The translations under genes were made by a program, and so were the position numbers. Shown piece by piece: positions 14,170 through 22,566 of a DNA stretch of 25,987 nucleotides (positions are counted from its first letter, which is position 1; every line of letters begins with the position of its first letter). The notes below the pieces were generated by a model. That model was not told the DNA's origin. It saw only the letters and a program-made list of their open reading frames with translations, and searched no databases. The stretch is taken from assembly GCF_034432235.1 (NCBI RefSeq), contig NZ_DAOUCJ010000010.1, forward strand, positions 1 to 25,987, written 5' to 3'. The DNA is from Thermoflexus sp. Its GTDB lineage: Bacteria; Chloroflexota; Anaerolineae; Thermoflexales; Thermoflexaceae.

Positions 14170-15864
14170 CTAAGGTCCCCAGGCGACCCGCTGGCTCAGG
14201 GGATCTGGAAGCTGTTCGCCCAGGTCCAGGATCTTCCGGGGCGTTCCCCCGCCGGCTGGGATCAGATACACCCCCCAGCGCCCATCCGCATTGGAGAGAT
14301 AAGCGATCCACGCCCCATCGGGAGACCATGCAGGGCCCATCTCCCAGCCCCCGCCGGTCGTGAGGGCCCGGAAGAACCCTCCGGTCGTAGCCACAATCAG
14401 ATCCCAGCTCCCCTGGATATCGGTTGCGTAAACCAGGGTCGATCCATCCGGGGCCCAGGCGGCCTGAACATCGTTGGGATGCTGGCTCAGACGGATGGGC
14501 GCAGAGGCATTTGGAGGCAGCACCAGTAACCCGCACCCACTTCCCGCACAGCCGGTCCAGGCCAGCGTCCCATGGGGCCCCCACGCGGGGAACCGCCCGG
14601 AGGCCACGCGCTGGGAGGCCTGCGGATCCCGAAGGTCGATCACTCGAATCCCCCCGGCGCCGTCCATGAAAGCCAGCCGTTGTCCATCCGGCGACCACGT
14701 AGGCCAGGCGGCCCCTGGCCCGGCCACCTGTATGGTCTCTCCGCTCTCCAGATCCTTCACCCAGATCCCTGCCCCGGCGATCCGATAAGCCAGCCGTCGC
14801 CCGCCCGGCTGCCAGGCTGGCTGATCAGCCCCCAGGGCGACTCGCATCCCACGCCCGCCCGCATCCACGACATAAAGGGCATAGGTCCCGGCCTCCGCCT
14901 CATATACGGCGTAGGCCAGCCGCCCGACGGGGATCAACGGCGGGAGAGGCGTGCCGGCCCCCGCAAGAGCGCCGGGGATCGGCGTGGGGGTCGCCTGAAG
15001 GCAGAGGGTTCCCATCTCCTGGGCTTTCTTCTGAACCTCGGGATCCGCAAAAAGTCGGAGGGCAGCCTGATACTCGATTTCCGCCGGACAACCTTCCCCC
15101 TTTGTCCTCAGAAGATCTCCATAGGCGACATGGGCTTGGAAGAGGCGGCGCGCGGTATCCCGGTATCCCGGGTTCAGCGCATAAATTTCCTGGAAACGCC
15201 GGATCGCCTCCGGCCAGTTCACCCCCCAGTAATCCCGGGCCGCTACATAGAGGGTCGCCATCCGGTAAGCGGCAGACGCCTCCGGCGGCAACGGGCCCAG
15301 GCGCGCCGCCTGATCGAGATAGAACAACCCTTCCGCCAGACGCTCTTCTTGACCTTCCAGCAAACGCATCCCATAACGAAGAGCCGCATCCCGCAGCATG
15401 GAGACGACCTCGCGGGACCGGAAATCCGGATCACGGTTTCGGATCTGCATCAGTAACTCGACGGCACGAGGGAGATCATCCCGGGCATAAGCTTCCTGAG
15501 CGGCCTGAAAAACCTCTTCCAGCAGGACCGAGGAGGGAATCGCCGTGGGGGTTAGACGGGCTGCGATGCGCCGACGAGCCTCCGCAAGGGCCGCCTCCAC
15601 CGTGGGGTCAGCCGGCCGAAGGCGGCGCGCGCCCTCCAGGAAGGCCAGCGCCCGCTCATCCTGGCCGGCTTCCAGCATGGCCATCGCCTGACGGACCGCG
15701 CTGTCCACCGTGGCCTGAGCCCGTCGCTCCCGCTCGGCCGTCCCGTGTTCCCAACCGACCCGCCAGCCCGCGAAGGCCATCCCCCCAATCATCCCGAAGG
15801 AGAGCAAGGCCATCACTATCCCTGTCCAGAGGCGTCCGAAACGTCGAGCTGGAACACCGCTCAT
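14170..15864 (-). CDS. membrane-anchored TPR and beta-propeller protein
   Basis: A 564-aa protein. A single transmembrane segment (about 14-33, GIVMALLSFGMIGGMAFAGW) follows a basic N-terminus, so the rest is probably outside. Residues 45-290 are tetratricopeptide-like helices (AVRQAMAMLEAGQDERALAF; FQAAQEAYARDDLPRAVELL; EAIRRFQEIYALNPGY). After a Pro-rich linker, residues 318-564 form a TolB-like propeller with repeated PAWQPGG/PTWSPDG/AAWAPDG/PAWSPDG turns. Such proteins act as scaffolds; no enzyme site is visible. ATG 15864 is preceded by GGGAGG and overlaps the stop of a small upstream ORF (ATGA). It is divergent from the murE-like gene. The combined TPR plus PD40 layout is common in Chloroflexota-like genomes, as far as I know. 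Confidence 0.78.
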   Translation of the reverse strand: MSGVPARRFGRLWTGIVMALLSFGMIGGMAFAGWRVGWEHGTAERERRAQATVDSAVRQAMAMLEAGQDERALAFLEGARRLRPADPTVEAALAEARRRIAARLTPTAIPSSVLLEEVFQAAQEAYARDDLPRAVELLMQIRNRDPDFRSREVVSMLRDAALRYGMRLLEGQEERLAEGLFYLDQAARLGPLPPEASAAYRMATLYVAARDYWGVNWPEAIRRFQEIYALNPGYRDTARRLFQAHVAYGDLLRTKGEGCPAEIEYQAALRLFADPEVQKKAQEMGTLCLQATPTPIPGALAGAGTPLPPLIPVGRLAYAVYEAEAGTYALYVVDAGGRGMRVALGADQPAWQPGGRRLAYRIAGAGIWVKDLESGETIQVAGPGAAWPTWSPDGQRLAFMDGAGGIRVIDLRDPQASQRVASGRFPAWGPHGTLAWTGCAGSGCGLLVLPPNASAPIRLSQHPNDVQAAWAPDGSTLVYATDIQGSWDLIVATTGGFFRALTTGGGWEMGPAWSPDGAWIAYLSNADGRWGVYLIPAGGGTPRKILDLGEQLPDPLSQRVAWGP

Positions 15865-16085
15865 CCTTCAACCTCCCGTTCGATCCTCCCCAGGCCATGG
15901 AGAACGAGCGCGAAGGCCAGGCCCAGGCAGCGCCCTGTGAGATCAGGCCTAAGCCGATCGCGAAAAGCCAACGAATCGCCTGGCATGAAGACCATCGCCA
16001 GGCCCATGTTAAACTCAATTTCGAAGAGCCGGAACATCGGGTTTCCATAGAGGGCCTCCGGGGTCGAGCGGGATGCTTTCGGCAT
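15861..16085 (-). CDS. small ORF upstream of, and overlapping, the TPR/propeller gene
   Basis: An ORF of 74 codons from ATG 16085, or 58 from ATG 16037 (MFRLFEIEFNMG). Its TGA overlaps the ATG of the following gene by the ATGA arrangement typical of coupled genes. The product is moderately hydrophobic (MGLAMVFMPGDSLAFR, then LTGRCLGLAFALVLHGLGR) and could contain one short membrane helix. No strong ribosome site is seen for either start. No family recognised. The overlap is the main argument that it is real. Confidence 0.4.
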   Translation of the reverse strand: MPKASRSTPEALYGNPMFRLFEIEFNMGLAMVFMPGDSLAFRDRLRPDLTGRCLGLAFALVLHGLGRIEREVEG

Positions 16086-16156
16086 CCGACCCGGCCCCGG
16101 TTCGGCCAGCAGGCGAGAGAGGAGACAATAGAGAGAACGCGAGCGAGGAGACAGCT

Positions 16157-17755
16157 ATGCCTTCCCACAAGCTCTCGGAGTTGCTGAACGCGTTGCCATT
16201 GCCTTATCGACGCACCGGAGGCGACCCGGAGATCCTGGAGGTGGTGACCGACTCGCGCCAGGTTCGTCCCGGCGCCCTCTTCGTGGCCTATCGGGGGTTG
16301 CAGCATGACAAACACGCCTTCATCCCCGATGCCCTGGCCCGCGGGGCTTCCGCCGTGGTGGGGGAGCGACCCCGGGAGGAAGTCCCGATCCCCGAACCCA
16401 TCCCGTATGTGGAAGTGCCCAGCGGCCGGGAGGCCCTGGCCTGGCTATGCGCCGCCTTCTGGGGCTTCCCCTCCCGCCGGTTGCTTCTGATCGGCGTGAC
16501 CGGGACGGATGGCAAGACCACAACGGTGAATCTCATCCATTCGATCCTGACGGCCGCGGGGCGACGGGCCGGGATGATCAGCACGGTGAACGCCGTCATC
16601 GGGGATCGGGTCTACGACACCGGCCTCCACACCACCACCCCAGAGGCCCCGGACGTCCAGCGTTACCTGGCGGAGATGGTCGAGGCTGGCTTGACGCATG
16701 CGGTGCTGGAGACCACTTCGGAGGGCCTGGCTCAGCATCGGGTCACCGCATGCGATTTCGATATCGCGGTCCTGACCAACCTCACCCACGAGCATCTCTA
16801 CTTCCATGGCACGTGGGAGAACTACCGGGCCGCCAAGGCCCGTCTCTTTGAAATGCTCAAAACCTCTCTGGACAAGGGCCTCCCCAAGACAGCCGTTCTC
16901 AACGCCGAGGACCCCTCGTATGATTACTTCCGGCGGATCCCGGCCGACCGCTATTTCAGCTACGCCCTGGAGCAACCGGCCGACCTCACGGTGGAGGATC
17001 TGCGTTTCGAGCCCGATCGCACCCGTTTCCGCCTTTGCACACCGGCCGGTGCGATCTCCGTGGAGACGATCCTCGTGGGCGCTTACAACGTCGCCAACAT
17101 CCTGGCGGCCGCCGGGGTGGGGATCGCCCTGGGGCTTCCCTTAGAGGCCATCGCAGAAGGCGTGCAGCGCTTGCGCGGCATCCCCGGCCGGATGGAGCGG
17201 ATCGATGAAGGGCAGGATTTCCTGGCCATCGTGGATTTCGCCCACACGCCGAACGCCCTGGAGCAGGCCCTGAAGACCGCCCGGCGGATGACCTCCGGGC
17301 GGGTGATCGTGGTCTTCGGCAGCGCCGGGCTGCGGGATGTGCAAAAGCGCGGGATGATGGGACGCGTGGCCGGACGGCTGGCTGACCGGATTGTGATCAC
17401 CGCCGAGGATCCGCGGACGGAGGACCTGGAGACGATTCTGGAGACCATCGCGGAAGGGGTGCGGGCGGAGGGACGGGTGGAAGGGGTGGATTTCTGGCGC
17501 ATCCCGGACCGCGCGGAGGCGATCCGGTTCGCCGTGGAGCTGGCCCGGACCGGCGATCTGGTGATCGCCTGCGGCAAGGGCCACGAGGCTTCCATGTGCT
17601 ATGGGACCGTGGAATACCCCTGGGATGAGCGAGAGGTGATGCGAGCGGCCCTGCGGGAACGGCTGGGGAAAGGCCGCAACCTGATCGATCCGTGGTGTCA
17701 TCTCCGTCGAGCCCAGGGATCCTCTATGCCTTTCTCTGAACGAGAAACCCCTTGA
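16157..17755 (+). CDS. murE: MurE-like Mur ligase (UDP-MurNAc-tripeptide synthetase type)
   Basis: A 532-aa ATP-dependent Mur ligase, started at ATG 16157 with GAGGAG upstream. MurE-type N-domain: VVTDSRQVRPGALFVAYRG. P-loop: GVTGTDGKTTT (about 113-123). Then TTTPEAPDVQRYLAEMVEAG, a central AKARLF with the Lys usually carbamylated, and a C-domain with RRMTSGRVIVVFGSAG and ACGKGHE. The enzyme adds the third amino acid to UDP-MurNAc-Ala-Glu. Two motif positions are unusual. The SSH(G/A)L stretch reads TTSEGL, so His is replaced by Glu. The DNPR specificity motif reads EDPR (417-420), keeping the Arg that holds diaminopimelate. The amino acid used (diaminopimelate, lysine or ornithine) is therefore open. 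A C-terminal tail of about 30 residues is extra. No other mur gene is adjacent. Confidence 0.85.
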   Translation: MPSHKLSELLNALPLPYRRTGGDPEILEVVTDSRQVRPGALFVAYRGLQHDKHAFIPDALARGASAVVGERPREEVPIPEPIPYVEVPSGREALAWLCAAFWGFPSRRLLLIGVTGTDGKTTTVNLIHSILTAAGRRAGMISTVNAVIGDRVYDTGLHTTTPEAPDVQRYLAEMVEAGLTHAVLETTSEGLAQHRVTACDFDIAVLTNLTHEHLYFHGTWENYRAAKARLFEMLKTSLDKGLPKTAVLNAEDPSYDYFRRIPADRYFSYALEQPADLTVEDLRFEPDRTRFRLCTPAGAISVETILVGAYNVANILAAAGVGIALGLPLEAIAEGVQRLRGIPGRMERIDEGQDFLAIVDFAHTPNALEQALKTARRMTSGRVIVVFGSAGLRDVQKRGMMGRVAGRLADRIVITAEDPRTEDLETILETIAEGVRAEGRVEGVDFWRIPDRAEAIRFAVELARTGDLVIACGKGHEASMCYGTVEYPWDEREVMRAALRERLGKGRNLIDPWCHLRRAQGSSMPFSERETP

Positions 17756-17952
17756 GCGTTGCCTGCAGCCGACAGGTCCCCTTTTCCTCTGCAGGTGAGA
17801 GGGGAAGACCATCGATCTCCTCATGCGGAGCTCCAGACACGGCATCGTAGAAGCGCGATCCCTTCCCCTCACCCTCAACTCCCCTCGAGCCCCCTCCCGG
17901 CCGGCAGACCCGCTCGGGAAACGAACGGCCCAACCTGCCCCTCGAGATTTGG

Positions 17953-17982
17953 TTGGCAAGATTCGTCTAATCCAGCTAATCT
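17953..17982 (+). promoter_or_regulatory. candidate promoter of the sensor kinase gene
   Basis: TTGGCA (17953-17958) and TAATCT (17977-17982) are 18 bases apart, in an AT-richer patch of an otherwise GC-rich 400-base gap (17756-18155). The gap has no convincing gene. The transcript would carry a leader of about 165 bases, including the second half of the inverted repeat described separately. Confidence 0.4.
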
Positions 17983-18033
17983 AAGGGGAGAGCCGGGTCG
18001 GGAATCCTTCGGGAGATCCTGAGCGTTAGATTA
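17977..18033 (+). repeat. TAATCTAA inverted repeat upstream of the sensor kinase
   Basis: TAATCTAA (17977-17984) is matched in reverse complement by TTAGATTA (18026-18033), 41 bases apart. Each half is accompanied by a further TCTAA/TTAGA element (TCTAAT at 17966-17971; TTAGA at 18034-18038 read as ATTAGA). The left half coincides with the candidate -10 box. This arrangement could be a paired operator, but no regulator is identified. Confidence 0.4.
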
Positions 18034-18155
18034 TTAGAAAGCGCTTGCGCTCCTCTTCGAGATCACCGGCCTCTCTCCGCTACCTCGCAATCGGGGAAAT
18101 CAGGAGATGGGGCGAATCCGGTTACGGATGGGGAAAGCTCCAGGAGCATAGAGAG

Positions 18156-21100
18156 ATGAGCCTTCGTGCTCGCCTCGGTGTGGTGATCCTGCTGTTATGG
18201 CTGCCTGCCGTCGGCCTGACGATCGCCCGGGCAGAGGCCCGACGGGTCCGGGAGGTCGAGCGCGCCCTCCAGAGCCTAGAACAGACAGCGACCCATGGCC
18301 GTGAGATCCTCCGTCGTCAGGAGGCGGAGGTCTCCGCTTTCATGGCCCAAGTCGCCCAGCTCCCGGAGGTCCAGCAAGCCCTTCGGGATCCGGCGGCTTG
18401 CTCCCGGCGCCTGACGGAATTGCGGGCGTTCTTTCCCCGGTATGCGAATCTCGGGGTGGCGGATCGGGAGGGAAACATCCGCTGCAGCGCCGTCCCGCTC
18501 CCCGGCCCGGTGAACGTCGCCGATCGCCGATGGTTCCAGCGCGCACTGGAAACCGGGGCGCTCTCTGCCGGGGAGTATCAAATCGGCCCCATCACCGGGA
18601 AGCCGGTTCTGGTTTTCGCCGTTCCTCTTCGAGATCCACAAGGGGAGATCCATCAGGTCCTCTTCGCCAGCACCGAACTCCAGGGGTTCAGCGAGCTGCT
18701 TGCCTCGCGGCCGCTTCCCCCGGGCGCCTGGAGCGCTCTCCTGGATGCCCGGGGGATCGTGCTGGCCCGATGGCCCGAGGGGGAACCTTCCCCCGGAACG
18801 CCTTTCCCGGACCCCGTGGTGGTTTCCGCGATCCCATCCGGGCAGCCCAACCGCTGGATCCGAACCGGCCCGGATGGACAGCGCTGGGTCACGCTGATCG
18901 CTGGGATCCATCCGGGGGAGCTCGCCCTCACGGTGGAGGCCCCGACCCGCACGCTGTTCGCCGAGGCCGATCGGATGCTCCGGGAGGATGTGGGGGTTCT
19001 GGGGGGATTGCTCCTCCTCCTGCTGATCGGCGCGTATGCCGGAGCGGAGTGGGCCGTGCGACGGCCGATCCGCCAGCTGATGAACGTCGCCGCCCAGCTC
19101 GCCGCGGGGGATCGGCAAGCCCTCTCCCGGCTTTCGGGATTCAAGGAAGGGGAGTTCGGCGCCCTGGCGGAAGCATTCCGGAAGATGGCGCTCGCCCTCG
19201 AACGCCAGGCATCCCGCCAGCGGGCGCTGACGACGCTGCTGCTGCGGATGACCCGGGCCCACCCCCAGCTGGAACCGATGCTGCAGACCGGGCTGGACGT
19301 CCTGCTGGAGACCACAGGTGTTTCGCATGGATGGGTCGAGTTCCATCCTCGCCCCGAAGGATCTCCCCTGCGGGTTCAGCGGGGATGGCCGGTCCCCCCG
19401 TCCTTCGACCTGCGGGAAGCGCTGAAGGCCTCCGGCCTGCCGCTGGAACGCCCCTATCTGTTCCCTGCGGGGGCGGAGGTTCCCAGTCCCATGACGGGAG
19501 CCCTGGAGGTCGCGGGCCTCCGGGCCGCCGCCTATTTCCCGCTGATGCGGGAAGGGCGATGGGCGGGCGGCCTTCTCCTCGGGGCCGAGGAGCCGCGGAT
19601 ATGGACGGAGGAGGAGCGCTCCTTCCTGGAGACGGCCGCCCAGGCGATGGGGCTGGCCCTGGAGCGAGCGGCCCTGCATGACGCCGCGGCCCGCCAGGCC
19701 GAGGAGCTGGCCTTCCTCAACCGCCTGGCGCTCCAGGCCAACCGCGCCTCGGATCTGCATGAGATGCTCACCACCGCCACCCGGGAGCTGGTCACCGTCC
19801 TCCGGGCGGATCGCGGCGCCATCGCCCTGATCGCGGCCTCCGGCGATCACCTGGTGGTGGTGGCGGAATATAATCCGCTCGGCACGCCCTCCGGCTTAGG
19901 CGAACGCATCCCCATCGAGGGCAACCCCTCGATGGCCTGGATCCTCCAGGAGCAGCGATCCCTGGCGATCGACGACGTGGCCACCGATCCACGGATCGCC
20001 CCGGCGCGCCCCATGCTGGAGCGGATCGGGATCCGCTCGCTGCTTATCGCCCCTCTGTGGCTGGGAGACCGGGTCGTGGGCACCCTGGGCATCGATTATG
20101 TCCATAAATGCCACGTCTTCGCGCCGGAGGAGATCCGTCTGGTGGAGACAGCGGCCCATCAGTTAGCGGATGCCCTGAAGCGGTTCCGGATGATGCGCAT
20201 CCTCCATGCTCAGGCGGATCGCCTGCATGTCCTTTACCAGACGGCCCAGGCGCTGGCCGAGCTTCAGGATCTCCCCACCCTGTTGAGCCACGCCCTGAAT
20301 GAGATCCTGGCCCACCTTCCCGCCGACGGAGCCAGCGTTTACGTGGTGGACGAGACCGATCCGGAGCAGCTTCGATTGATGGTGGAGAAGGGGTTTTCCG
20401 CCGCGCCGATCATCCGGGTTTCCACCCAGGAGACGGAGGAGACCATCACCGCCCGGGTGGCGGCCCAGGGGGAGCCCCTCTGGGTGGAAGATTGCGCCCG
20501 CTATCCCTATCCGCCGGCCAGCCGCCACATCATCGAACGGGAAGGGATCCGAAGCCACGCGGCCCTGCCTCTGCAGCGAGGCGATGAGCGGCTGGGGGTG
20601 CTGCACGTGATCTGGCGGAAACAGCGGACGTTCGACCCGGAGACGCGGGATCTTCTGGAAAGCCTGGCGGATCTGCTGGCGACGGGGATCGCCAACGCCC
20701 GGCTGGTGGAGGCCCTGCGACGGACCGTGGCGCAGCGGGAGGCCCTGAACCGCGCCCTCGAGGAAGCGCTGACCGCCCGCGAGCAGATGATCCAGAACGT
20801 CTCCCATGAACTGCGCACGCCCCTGGCCGTGGCGATGGGCTACCTCGACCTCCTGCTGGACGATGCCTTCGGCCCGCTGACCCCAGATCAACGGGAGGCG
20901 CTTCGGGCCAGCCGGAACCGATTGGGGGAGCTCCATCGCTATGTGGAGCTGCTGCTCACGCTGCAGGTCACGCAGGAAGGGAAGCCCCTACATCAACCCC
21001 TGGACCTGCGGCAGCTGATCCGGACAGCGGCGCGGATCGTGCAATCGCGGCTGGATCCGGGGAAGCATCGCCTGGAGCTCCGCTTACCCTCCCGGGCCGT

Positions 21101-21455
21101 CTGGGCCGTGGGAGAGGAGGAAGGCCTGGCGCGCGCCATCGGGGAGCTTCTGGATAACGCCGTGAAATTCTCCCCAGATGGCGGGCGAATCGAGGTGGAA
21201 CTCCAGATCGAGGGCGGAACGGCCCGAATCCTCGTCCGGGACGAGGGCGTGGGGATTCCCGCAGAAGCTCTGGAACGGGTCGGGGAGCCCTTCTATCAGG
21301 TGGATGGGGGAACGACCCGGCGGTTCGGGGGGATGGGGATCGGCCTGGCCGTGGCCCGGGCGGTGGCCGAGGCCCACGGCGGGCGCCTGTATCTGCGTCC
21401 GCGCTCCCCCCGGGGCACGGAGGCGGTCCTGGAGCTCCCGATGGGGGGCAAATGA
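18156..21455 (+). CDS. sensor histidine kinase with Cache, HAMP and three GAF domains
   Basis: A 1099-aa membrane sensor, started at ATG 18156 after AGGAG. A transmembrane helix (8-24) precedes an extracytoplasmic Cache-like domain (about 30-275), with FFPRYANLGVADREGNI and ADRRWFQRALETG typical of the PDC fold. A second helix (about 278-298) leads to HAMP (about 300-350). Then come three GAF-type domains (about 378-508, 528-678 and 701-851). HisKA follows with the phosphorylated H884 in NVSHELRTP. HATPase_c has N-box GELLDNAVKFSP, DEGVGIP and GGMGIGLAVA. All kinase motifs are intact. It should sense a small external ligand plus cytoplasmic cues and phosphorylate a response regulator. None is encoded nearby, so it is an orphan kinase. 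The downstream gene is convergent and only 26 bases away. Confidence 0.92.
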   Translation: MSLRARLGVVILLLWLPAVGLTIARAEARRVREVERALQSLEQTATHGREILRRQEAEVSAFMAQVAQLPEVQQALRDPAACSRRLTELRAFFPRYANLGVADREGNIRCSAVPLPGPVNVADRRWFQRALETGALSAGEYQIGPITGKPVLVFAVPLRDPQGEIHQVLFASTELQGFSELLASRPLPPGAWSALLDARGIVLARWPEGEPSPGTPFPDPVVVSAIPSGQPNRWIRTGPDGQRWVTLIAGIHPGELALTVEAPTRTLFAEADRMLREDVGVLGGLLLLLLIGAYAGAEWAVRRPIRQLMNVAAQLAAGDRQALSRLSGFKEGEFGALAEAFRKMALALERQASRQRALTTLLLRMTRAHPQLEPMLQTGLDVLLETTGVSHGWVEFHPRPEGSPLRVQRGWPVPPSFDLREALKASGLPLERPYLFPAGAEVPSPMTGALEVAGLRAAAYFPLMREGRWAGGLLLGAEEPRIWTEEERSFLETAAQAMGLALERAALHDAAARQAEELAFLNRLALQANRASDLHEMLTTATRELVTVLRADRGAIALIAASGDHLVVVAEYNPLGTPSGLGERIPIEGNPSMAWILQEQRSLAIDDVATDPRIAPARPMLERIGIRSLLIAPLWLGDRVVGTLGIDYVHKCHVFAPEEIRLVETAAHQLADALKRFRMMRILHAQADRLHVLYQTAQALAELQDLPTLLSHALNEILAHLPADGASVYVVDETDPEQLRLMVEKGFSAAPIIRVSTQETEETITARVAAQGEPLWVEDCARYPYPPASRHIIEREGIRSHAALPLQRGDERLGVLHVIWRKQRTFDPETRDLLESLADLLATGIANARLVEALRRTVAQREALNRALEEALTAREQMIQNVSHELRTPLAVAMGYLDLLLDDAFGPLTPDQREALRASRNRLGELHRYVELLLTLQVTQEGKPLHQPLDLRQLIRTAARIVQSRLDPGKHRLELRLPSRAVWAVGEEEGLARAIGELLDNAVKFSPDGGRIEVELQIEGGTARILVRDEGVGIPAEALERVGEPFYQVDGGTTRRFGGMGIGLAVARAVAEAHGGRLYLRPRSPRGTEAVLELPMGGK

Positions 21456-21481
21456 TCCGTGAAGGGCGCTCATGGAACGGC

Positions 21482-22279
21482 CTATCCCGCACATCCGGAT
21501 TCATCCCTGCGGTCCGGAACGCGCAGGGCCCGGCGCAACTGTTCCACCCGCTCCCAGTAGGCGCGGGTCTGGCGGAAGGCGGGATCCCCGGCCCCCGGGT
21601 TCTCCACCACCTGCGGCCGCGTGTGGGGCGGGGCGCCCAGGATCAGGATCCGCTGCCCCATGAAGACGGCCTCCTCAATGTGATGGGTCACCAGGATGAG
21701 GGTGAGGGCTTCTTCCTCCTTCAGCCTCCAGGTCAACTCCTGCAGATCCTCCCGGGTTGGCGCGTCCAGCGAGGCGAACGGCTCATCCATTAACAACAGA
21801 TCCGGCCTCAGCACCAGCGCCCGTGCGATGGCGGTCCGCTGACGCTGGCCGCCGGAGATCTGCCCGGGATACCGATCCTGCACCCCGGTTAATCCCAGGC
21901 GTTCCAGCCATGCGCTCACCGGCCCGGCGATATCCGTCACCGGCGCATCCGCCGGGGCGTGACGTCCATCGGGCCCGTAGAACCGACGGATGCGCAAACC
22001 CAGAGCCACGTTCTCCCACACCGTCGCCCAGGGGAGCAGGCCATAGTCCTGGAGGATCAGGCCGGTGCGGGGGCGCGGCCGTCGAAGCGGCTGCCCATCG
22101 ATCCGGATCTCCCCACGCGAAGGCAGGCGCAGGCCGGCCAGCAGATACAGCAGTGTGGTCTTGCCGCAACCCGAAGGGCCGATGACGGCCCAGGCCTCCC
22201 CGCGGGCCACCGACCATGAGAAGTCCTGGAAAAGCCATAGCCCGCCATATCCGAACCAGATCCGGTCCACCTCAATCAT
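21482..22279 (-). CDS. ABC transporter ATPase, nitrate/sulfonate/taurine type
   Basis: A 265-aa ATP-binding subunit, started at ATG 22279 with a G-rich ribosome site; ATG 22312 is an in-frame alternative. All motifs are present: Walker A GPSGCGKTT (34-42), Q-loop LILQDYGLLPWATVWENV, signature ISGGQRQR, Walker B LLLMDEPFASLD and the switch His in LVTHHIEEA. The Q-loop context and overall pattern match the NrtD/SsuB/TauB family, which powers import of nitrate, sulfonates, taurine or related compounds such as thiamine precursors. No permease or binding protein lies next to it in this window: the minus-strand upstream side is the divergent uvrC, and the downstream side is the convergent kinase. 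The C-terminal 40 residues are a charged helix. Substrate unknown. Confidence 0.88.
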   Translation of the reverse strand: MIEVDRIWFGYGGLWLFQDFSWSVARGEAWAVIGPSGCGKTTLLYLLAGLRLPSRGEIRIDGQPLRRPRPRTGLILQDYGLLPWATVWENVALGLRIRRFYGPDGRHAPADAPVTDIAGPVSAWLERLGLTGVQDRYPGQISGGQRQRTAIARALVLRPDLLLMDEPFASLDAPTREDLQELTWRLKEEEALTLILVTHHIEEAVFMGQRILILGAPPHTRPQVVENPGAGDPAFRQTRAYWERVEQLRRALRVPDRRDESGCAG

Positions 22280-22566
22280 CCCCCCATCCCTCCGTGCGCC
22301 GGTCCTCGCCATGCCCGCTCCGTTTCTCGGGGAAGGGCCTCCCCTTCCCCGGCGAACCGGCACGGGGCCATAGGGATCCGCGCCCATGGCCCAGGCCCTG
22401 CCGTTCGCCAGGAGCGCTTGTTCGGGATAACGGCCCGGCGGAAAACGCCCTCAGGGGATTCTGGCATAGCCGTCAGAGGCAGCGCAAAATTTCTGAAGAA
22501 GGATTCGCTCCATCCATCCCACCGTCGGAACGCTGGATGATGGGACAGAAGGCTGGGATCCAGGAA

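Noticed and set aside
14111..17830. Similar CTCATGCGGAG words at about 14120 and 17821 as an interspersed repeat
   Set aside because: The match is about ten bases and does not extend; it is too short to distinguish from chance.
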